Shown here one piece after another: positions 1 to 4,665 of a DNA stretch of 6,745 bases. Within the stretch, counting starts at the first letter, position 1, and the number at the start of each line of letters is the position of its first letter. This stretch comes from an uncultured Bacilli bacterium (GTDB taxonomy: Bacteria; Bacillota_I; Bacilli_A; RF39; UBA660), in NCBI GenBank assembly GCA_934102355.1, contig CAKOSO010000012.1, positions 1-6,745 of the forward strand. The letters are read 5' to 3'. The position numbers and the translations under genes are program-made. A model generated the notes under the pieces. It made no database searches and was not told the DNA's origin. It was given only the letters and a program-made list of their open reading frames with translations.

Positions 1-893
<893 letters not shown>

Positions 894-929
894 TATCTAA
901 TTTGTTGCAACCCATGTTATCATGTTTTC

Positions 930-946
930 AGAGAATTAATTTCTCT
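930..946 (+). other. Small hairpin in the 23S-5S spacer
   Basis: The spacer of about 60 nt between 23S and 5S (894-952) carries no tRNA gene. It contains a perfect 6-bp stem, AGAGAA (930-935) with TTCTCT (941-946), closing a 5-nt loop. It could be a processing signal for separating the two rRNAs, but this is inferred from position only and the stem is short for an AT-rich region. Confidence 0.4.
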
Positions 947-952
947 ATATTT

Positions 953-1060
953 GTACTGGTGATGATTGCTAAGTGGATACACCTGTTCCCATCCCGAACA
1001 CAGAAGTTAAGCACTTAAACGCCGAAAATAGTGAATGCTAAAATAGGTCGTCGCCAGTCT
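953..1060 (+). rRNA. 5S ribosomal RNA
   Basis: The stretch contains the conserved 5S core CCCATCCCGAACACAGAAGTTAAG (about 989-1012), followed by the GCCGA and TAGT segments. The terminal helix pairs ACTGGTGAT (955-963) with GTCGCCAGT (1050-1058), with some G-U pairs, which sets the ends to within two or three bases. At roughly 106-108 nt it is at the short end for bacterial 5S. It follows 23S in the normal 23S-5S order and is co-transcribed with it. Confidence 0.93.
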
Positions 1061-1071
1061 TTTTATTTTTT

Positions 1072-1100
1072 AAAATAAGATCCTTGTCTTATTTTTTTTT
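1072..1100 (+). terminator. Intrinsic terminator of the rRNA operon
   Basis: A perfect 9-bp stem, AAAATAAGA (1072-1080) with TCTTATTTT (1087-1095), has a 6-nt loop. Its 3' arm runs into a continuous T tract to 1100. It starts about 12 nt after the 5S end and points with the rRNA operon. The stem is poor in G and C, as expected of this genome. The T-rich stretch between 5S and the stem (1060-1071) may help. Confidence 0.8.
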
Positions 1101-1137
1101 TATTTATTTTGTGTGTGTAAATTTTATGTGTTTTGGC

Positions 1138-1166
1138 TTGTATTAAATAAATCTTTTTATTATAAT
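1138..1166 (+). promoter_or_regulatory. Putative sigma-A promoter for the tsaE operon
   Basis: TTGTAT (1138-1143) and a consensus TATAAT (1161-1166) are separated by exactly 17 bp, between the rRNA terminator and tsaE. Transcription would be expected to start near 1173. That would leave a leader of only about 10 nt, starting at or inside the tsaE Shine-Dalgarno site, so either the leader is extremely short or an upstream promoter also drives the operon. AT-rich sequence makes chance -10 boxes common, hence moderate confidence. Confidence 0.45.
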
Positions 1167-1182
1167 TAAATAGGTGATAGAA

Positions 1183-1635
1183 ATGGATTATAAGATAACA
1201 ACTAAATGTGAAGAAGATACTATGGAGATAGCACAAAACATTGAATCAGAAAAATTTCCTAATATGGTTATATGTTTAACTGGTGATTTAGGAAGTGGTA
1301 AGACGATTTTTACAAAGGGTTTTGCTGAGGCATTAGGTATAGATGAGAATATAACTTCTCCTACTTTTAATATAATAAAAGAATATACTACTGGTGAAAT
1401 GAATTTATATCATATGGATTTATACAGGTTAAATGGAGATGTTAAAAATCTTGGACTTGAGGAGTATTTTACAAAAGGTGGAGTAGTTATTATTGAATGG
1501 GCAGATTTAATTGAAGATTATTTGCCTGAGGAAAGATTGGATGTAAAAATTAAGGTTGTTGATGAAGATACTAGAATTTTAATTTTTAAACCACATGGTA
1601 TTAAATATGAAGAGTTGTGTGAGGCAATTTTGTGA
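1183..1635 (+). CDS. tsaE: tRNA threonylcarbamoyladenosine biosynthesis ATPase TsaE
   Basis: This 150-residue protein has the usual length and motifs of TsaE, the P-loop ATPase that works with TsaB and TsaD in the cytoplasm and is needed for repeated cycles of t6A37 formation on tRNA. Residues from the ATG at 1183: Walker A GDLGSGKT at 34-41, SPTF at 59-62 (the conserved switch-like segment), HMDLYR at 77-82 and the Walker-B-like IIEWAD at 103-108. The frame is also open from a GTG at 1174. ATG 1183 is chosen because AGGTGA (1172-1177) is a well-spaced Shine-Dalgarno site for it and the GTG lies within that site. It is the first gene of the cluster, and its TGA stop overlaps the tsaB start in GTGA (1632-1635), which suggests translational coupling. 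Nothing looks broken. Confidence 0.95.
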   Translation: MDYKITTKCEEDTMEIAQNIESEKFPNMVICLTGDLGSGKTIFTKGFAEALGIDENITSPTFNIIKEYTTGEMNLYHMDLYRLNGDVKNLGLEEYFTKGGVVIIEWADLIEDYLPEERLDVKIKVVDEDTRILIFKPHGIKYEELCEAIL

Positions 1636-2261
1636 TAACTTTATTTATAGATACAAGTACGGATACTCTTACTGTTTCAATTATTAATGATGATGTTATA
1701 CTTGATGAAATTACTTTACCATCTAGTGAACATTCTAAGTATGCTATGAGTGCAATAGAAAGTATATTTGATAAGAATAATATTAAGAGAAATAGTGTTA
1801 ATAAAATAATGGTTGTAAACGGACCTGGTTCTTTTACAGGCATCAGAATTGGTGTTACTATTGCAAAAATATATGCTTGGGCATGTAATATAAATATAGT
1901 ACCAATATCTACTTTAAAAGCATATGCTATATCTAATATGAGTTATAAATATTATATTTCTTCTATTGATGCTAGAAGGAATTATGTATATGCGGCTATT
2001 TATGATAGTAATTATAATAATATTTTAGATGAATCATATATTAACAAAGATGATTTAATAAATAAAATTATAAAACTTGAAGATTATTTAATTATTTCTA
2101 ATACTCCTATTTCGGAATTTAATACAGTAAAACCAAAATTAGATATTAAACGAATATATGATTATTATAAAAATGATATTGGTATAAATTGTCATGCACT
2201 AAAGCCAGTTTATTTAAAAGAAGTTGAGGCGGTTGAAAAGATGGGTGGTTACAATGATTAG
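1632..2261 (+). CDS. tsaB: t6A biosynthesis scaffold protein TsaB (YeaZ)
   Basis: This is a 209-residue ASKHA-fold protein. TsaB dimerises with TsaD and TsaE to form the bacterial threonylcarbamoyl transferase complex; it has a scaffolding rather than catalytic role. Visible family motifs are FIDTST near residues 5-10, the signature NGPGSFTGIRIG at 63-74, DARR at 113-116, and the C-terminal KPVYLKE at 191-197 followed by EAVEK. The start is GTG, inside the GTGA overlap with the tsaE stop, and is preceded by a GAGG Shine-Dalgarno core at 1621-1624, seven bases upstream. The frame has no better ATG near the IDTST motif, so the GTG is well supported. The length is slightly below the roughly 220-240 residues common in the family, because the C-terminal domain is compact. 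It overlaps rimI by 8 nt. Confidence 0.94.
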   Translation: MITLFIDTSTDTLTVSIINDDVILDEITLPSSEHSKYAMSAIESIFDKNNIKRNSVNKIMVVNGPGSFTGIRIGVTIAKIYAWACNINIVPISTLKAYAISNMSYKYYISSIDARRNYVYAAIYDSNYNNILDESYINKDDLINKIIKLEDYLIISNTPISEFNTVKPKLDIKRIYDYYKNDIGINCHALKPVYLKEVEAVEKMGGYND

Positions 2262-2664
2262 AGAATATAATGAAAATGACTTTAATTTAGTTAATGTTTT
2301 AGGAAGAGAAATATCAAATGATTATATTTTGAAAATAAGTCCAGTTGGTGTTTGTTATGTATATGAATTAGAAGATGAAATAGTTGGTTTTATTCTTGCT
2401 GATGTTTTTGATGATCGATCAGAGATTATTGATGTATCTGTTGCTTTGTTATATAGAAATAAGAAAATAGGTGATTTGTTAGTTAAAAAGATAATTGATA
2501 TATCTAGTAGTAAGGGTTGTGATAATATTACTTTGGAAGTAAAAACTAATAATGAGCCGGCTATAAAACTTTATAAAAACAATGGTTTTAAAATAATAAG
2601 TGTTAGAAAAAAATATTATTCAAATGGTACAATTGATGCTTATTTAATGCAAAGAAAGTTGTGA
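2254..2664 (+). CDS. rimI: GNAT N-acetyltransferase, RimI-type
   Basis: This 136-residue GNAT protein is RimI-like. RimI-type enzymes acetylate protein N-termini, classically ribosomal protein bS18, using acetyl-CoA. The GNAT start IREYNEND is at residues 2-9, strand beta-4 (IIDVSVAL) is at 58-65, and the acetyl-CoA pyrophosphate-binding segment RNKKIG is at 68-73. LEVKTNNEPAIKLYKNNGF at 94-112 and KKYYSNGTIDAYLM at 119-132 match the RimI C-terminal pattern. In the R-x-x-G-x-G/A motif the first glycine position is Lys71, a tolerated variation in the superfamily. ATG 2254 is preferred over the in-frame TTG 2224 and GTG 2245, because it puts the start just before the first GNAT strand and has GGTGG (2244-2248) five bases upstream. 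It sits between tsaB and tsaD, a common arrangement. Its actual substrate here cannot be read from sequence. Confidence 0.88.
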   Translation: MIREYNENDFNLVNVLGREISNDYILKISPVGVCYVYELEDEIVGFILADVFDDRSEIIDVSVALLYRNKKIGDLLVKKIIDISSSKGCDNITLEVKTNNEPAIKLYKNNGFKIISVRKKYYSNGTIDAYLMQRKL

Positions 2665-2668
2665 TTTT

Positions 2669-3694
2669 ATGAAAGATGTTTATATATTAGGAATTGAATC
2701 TTCATGTGATGAGATGAGTGCTAGTATTATAAAAAATGGTACAGATGAAATAAAAACAATTGTACTTTCACAGATGGATATACATAAGAAATATGGTGGA
2801 GTTGTCCCTGAGATAGCAAGTAGATGTCATATAGAAAGTGCTACTATGGTATTAGATGAGTTGTTTTCAAATTTAGATATAGCTATGGAAGATATTACTG
2901 CAATTGCAGTAACTTATGGACCTGGTCTTGTTGGTTCTTTGTTAGTAGGGCTTCAAATTGCAAAAACTTTATCATTTGTGTATAATAAACCGCTTATTCC
3001 AGTGCATCATATTACTGGTCATATATATGCAAATAATTTAGTAAAAGAGTTAAAGTTTCCACTTATAGCATTAGTAATAAGTGGTGGACATACTGATTTA
3101 ATTTATATGAGTAATCATTTCAAGTTTAAAAAAATTGGCGGAACTTTAGATGATGCAGTTGGGGAATGTTATGATAAAGTGGCAAGAGTTATTGGTCTTT
3201 CTTATCCAGGAGGTCCATTAGTTGATAATCTTGCTCATGAAGGAAAGTGTACTTATAAGTTGCCAATTCCATTAGATGATGATACATATAATTTTAGTTT
3301 TAGTGGACTTAAAAGTGCTGTAATAAACTTGGTACATAATGAAAAAGAGAGAAGAAAAGAAATAAATGAGAAAGATTTAGCAGCATCATTTCAAAAAATA
3401 ATAACAGATATACTTGTTAAAAAAACAAAGAGAAGTTTAAAAGAATATAATGTAAATAATCTTATTATATGTGGTGGTGTAGCTGCTAATAAAGGAATAA
3501 GAGAAGAATTTAGTAAGATGTGTAATGAAAATAATATAAATTTGACTATACCAGTTATTAAGTATTGTACGGATAACGCAGCAATGATAGCAGCTTCTGG
3601 TTATTATGCTTATAAGAATAACATTATAAGTGATTTAACTTTAGATGCAAAAGCAATTGATAGTATAGATGAATATATAAAAAGATATAGTTAA
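2669..3694 (+). CDS. tsaD: tRNA N6-adenosine threonylcarbamoyltransferase TsaD (Kae1/Qri7/YgjD family)
   Basis: This is the catalytic subunit of t6A synthesis: it transfers threonylcarbamoyl from TC-AMP to N6 of A37 in ANN-reading tRNAs. It has 341 residues, the usual bacterial length. Motifs in order are GIESSCDE at 8-15, YGPGLVGSLLVG at 83-94, and HITGH at 114-118 with metal ligands His114 and His118. Then come SGGHT at 138-142, DDAVGECYDKVAR at 161-173, NFSFSGLKSAV at 208-218, GGVAANKGIR at 269-278 and TDNAAM at 301-306 (Asp302 is the third metal ligand). All catalytic positions appear intact. The ATG is 4 nt after the rimI stop with only a weak GTGA-like Shine-Dalgarno site (2661-2664), so coupling to rimI translation is likely. 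It is the last gene of the cluster and is followed by a hairpin with a T tract. Confidence 0.97.
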   Translation: MKDVYILGIESSCDEMSASIIKNGTDEIKTIVLSQMDIHKKYGGVVPEIASRCHIESATMVLDELFSNLDIAMEDITAIAVTYGPGLVGSLLVGLQIAKTLSFVYNKPLIPVHHITGHIYANNLVKELKFPLIALVISGGHTDLIYMSNHFKFKKIGGTLDDAVGECYDKVARVIGLSYPGGPLVDNLAHEGKCTYKLPIPLDDDTYNFSFSGLKSAVINLVHNEKERRKEINEKDLAASFQKIITDILVKKTKRSLKEYNVNNLIICGGVAANKGIREEFSKMCNENNINLTIPVIKYCTDNAAMIAASGYYAYKNNIISDLTLDAKAIDSIDEYIKRYS

Positions 3695-3705
3695 AAATGT
3701 AGAAT

Positions 3706-3733
3706 ATAGGCGATTGAATGCCTATTTTTTTTT
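3706..3733 (+). terminator. Intrinsic terminator after tsaD
   Basis: ATAGGC (3706-3711) pairs with GCCTAT (3720-3725). A possible G-U pair closes the stem, the loop is 6-8 nt, and an unbroken T tract runs to 3733. It begins 12 nt after the tsaD stop, in the right orientation to end the tsaE-tsaB-rimI-tsaD transcript. Confidence 0.85.
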
Positions 3734-3750
3734 GAATAAGAAAAAATAAT

Positions 3751-3785
3751 AAACTCATCATAAAAGTAGACAAAATGAGTTTTTT
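3751..3785 (+). terminator. Second hairpin with T tract (possible tandem terminator)
   Basis: AAACTCAT (3751-3758) and ATGAGTTT (3775-3782) form a perfect 8-bp stem around a 16-nt loop, and six T residues (3780-3785) overlap and follow the 3' arm. It lies about 20 nt downstream of the first terminator and may be a backup, isolating the sortase locus from tsaD transcription. The large loop makes it weaker than the first. Confidence 0.5.
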
Positions 3786-3849
3786 AGATGTGATATTATT
3801 ACAATAATTTGATTTTTGAAATAAATATAGCTATTTTTACTATAAAACG

Positions 3850-3877
3850 TTGACAAAAATAAAATTTTGAATATTAT
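3850..3877 (+). promoter_or_regulatory. Putative sigma-A promoter of the sortase-adhesin operon
   Basis: A perfect TTGACA -35 box (3850-3855) lies 16 bp before TATTAT (3872-3877); ATTATA or TATAAG in other registers could also serve as the -10. It follows the tsaD terminator hairpins and precedes the sortase gene, giving an expected leader of about 65-70 nt. The rest of the 257-nt intergenic region (3695-3951) is AT-rich with no other coding potential that I can see. Confidence 0.6.
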
Positions 3878-3888
3878 AAGCAGTATTC

Positions 3889-3929
3889 GTAAATTTGTTG
3901 ATGAATTGGGGTATATAAGTCAAATTTAC
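3889..3929 (+). promoter_or_regulatory. Perfect inverted repeat in the sortase leader
   Basis: GTAAATTTG (3889-3897) and CAAATTTAC (3921-3929) are perfect 9-bp inverted copies separated by 23 nt. They lie just downstream of the predicted promoter start and 12 nt before the AGGGGG Shine-Dalgarno site (3941-3946). In RNA this would be a stem-loop in the 5' UTR; in DNA it could be a split operator. There is no T tract, so it is not a terminator. It matches no riboswitch class I know, and its function is unknown. Confidence 0.5.
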
Positions 3930-3951
3930 TAAAATATAACAGGGGGTTGTT

Positions 3952-4656
3952 ATGAGGAATATTTTAAAAAAGGTTATGAGTTTTCTTATAGTAATATCAT
4001 TTGTGTTTATGCTATATTCTGTTGGTAACTCTATTGTAATGCAATATAAAAAATATCAAGTTTCCTCAGAAATTGAACAAGTAGTGGCACTTATGAAAGA
4101 TACAAATACTACTTCAAAGCATAGTTTAGATTATTACAAGAAATATTATCAAAATGATAATATAGTGGGATCACTTAAAATAGAAGGTACTGGCATAGAA
4201 ACATTGTTAGTAAAAGGTAATGACAATGAGTATTATTTAAACCATTCAATAAGAAACGAATATGACATAATAGGTAGCATATTTGTTGATTATAGAACTG
4301 ATCTTAACTCAAAACAAATAAACATTTATGGACATAATTCGAATGTTTATGATGTTATATTTAAGAAGTTAGAAAATTATTTAGATAATAAATATTATTC
4401 TGACCATAAATATATTGAGTTATGGGATGGTGATAAAAAAAGTATATATGAAATATTTAGTGTACAAATAGTGTCTAATGATTATGAACACTATGATGTA
4501 GATGCTGATGATTGGATTAAACATATAGATACACTTAATAATTCAATATATACTACAAATACAAAGGCAACACCAGAAGATGAGATACTTATTATACAAA
4601 CTTGCTTGTATAATCCAGTTAACTCACTTTTGTTGATAAATGCAAAAAAGGTATAG
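3952..4656 (+). CDS. Class B-type sortase (membrane-anchored transpeptidase)
   Basis: This 234-residue protein has the class B sortase layout. A single N-terminal membrane anchor at about residues 8-30 follows a basic MRNILKK, then comes a linker, then the extracellular sortase domain from about 68 to the end. Class B hallmarks are NIVGSLKIEGTGIE at 70-83, EYYLNHS at 93-99 and GSIFVDYR at 108-115. The catalytic His is His128 in NIYGHNS and the nucleophile is Cys218 in IIQTC. The usual arginine, expected about 7-10 residues after the Cys before the last strand, is not visible: that segment reads NPVNSLLLINAKKV and has no Arg. Sortases cleave a C-terminal sorting motif and join the protein to cell wall or to a pilin lysine; the target here is most likely the large protein encoded next. 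The start is supported by AGGGGG (3941-3946) five bases upstream. The stop is nine bases from the next gene, so the two are an operon. Confidence 0.9.
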   Translation: MRNILKKVMSFLIVISFVFMLYSVGNSIVMQYKKYQVSSEIEQVVALMKDTNTTSKHSLDYYKKYYQNDNIVGSLKIEGTGIETLLVKGNDNEYYLNHSIRNEYDIIGSIFVDYRTDLNSKQINIYGHNSNVYDVIFKKLENYLDNKYYSDHKYIELWDGDKKSIYEIFSVQIVSNDYEHYDVDADDWIKHIDTLNNSIYTTNTKATPEDEILIIQTCLYNPVNSLLLINAKKV

Positions 4657-4661
4657 GAGGG
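4655..4661 (+). promoter_or_regulatory. Strong Shine-Dalgarno site overlapping the sortase stop
   Basis: AGGAGGG begins within the sortase TAG stop (4654-4656) and lies four bases before the ATG at 4666. It fixes the start of the adhesin gene. The overlap means ribosomes ending the sortase are placed directly at the next start, consistent with coupled, high-level translation of the surface protein. Confidence 0.85.
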
Positions 4662-4665
4662 AAAA

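Noticed and set aside
1174..1182. GTG start for tsaE three codons upstream
   Set aside because: This GTG lies within the AGGTGA Shine-Dalgarno site of the ATG at 1183 and has no ribosome site of its own.
1601..1843. 80-codon open frame on the - strand across the tsaE-tsaB junction
   Set aside because: It is antisense to two well-supported genes with conserved motifs; its hydrophobic look comes from AT-rich complementary codons.
2224..2253. TTG or GTG starts extending rimI upstream
   Set aside because: They would deepen the overlap with tsaB and add residues before the first GNAT strand; ATG 2254 has suitable spacing to GGTGG.
3795..3808. ATTATT-AC-AATAAT palindrome as a possible operator
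   Set aside because: It contains only A/T in its arms, lies upstream of the -35 box in a very AT-rich spacer, and such palindromes arise easily by chance; it fits no regulator box I can name.
3884..3951. Cyclic-di-GMP or other known riboswitch before the sortase
   Set aside because: The conserved core sequences of the c-di-GMP-I and -II classes are not present and the leader is too short for most classes.
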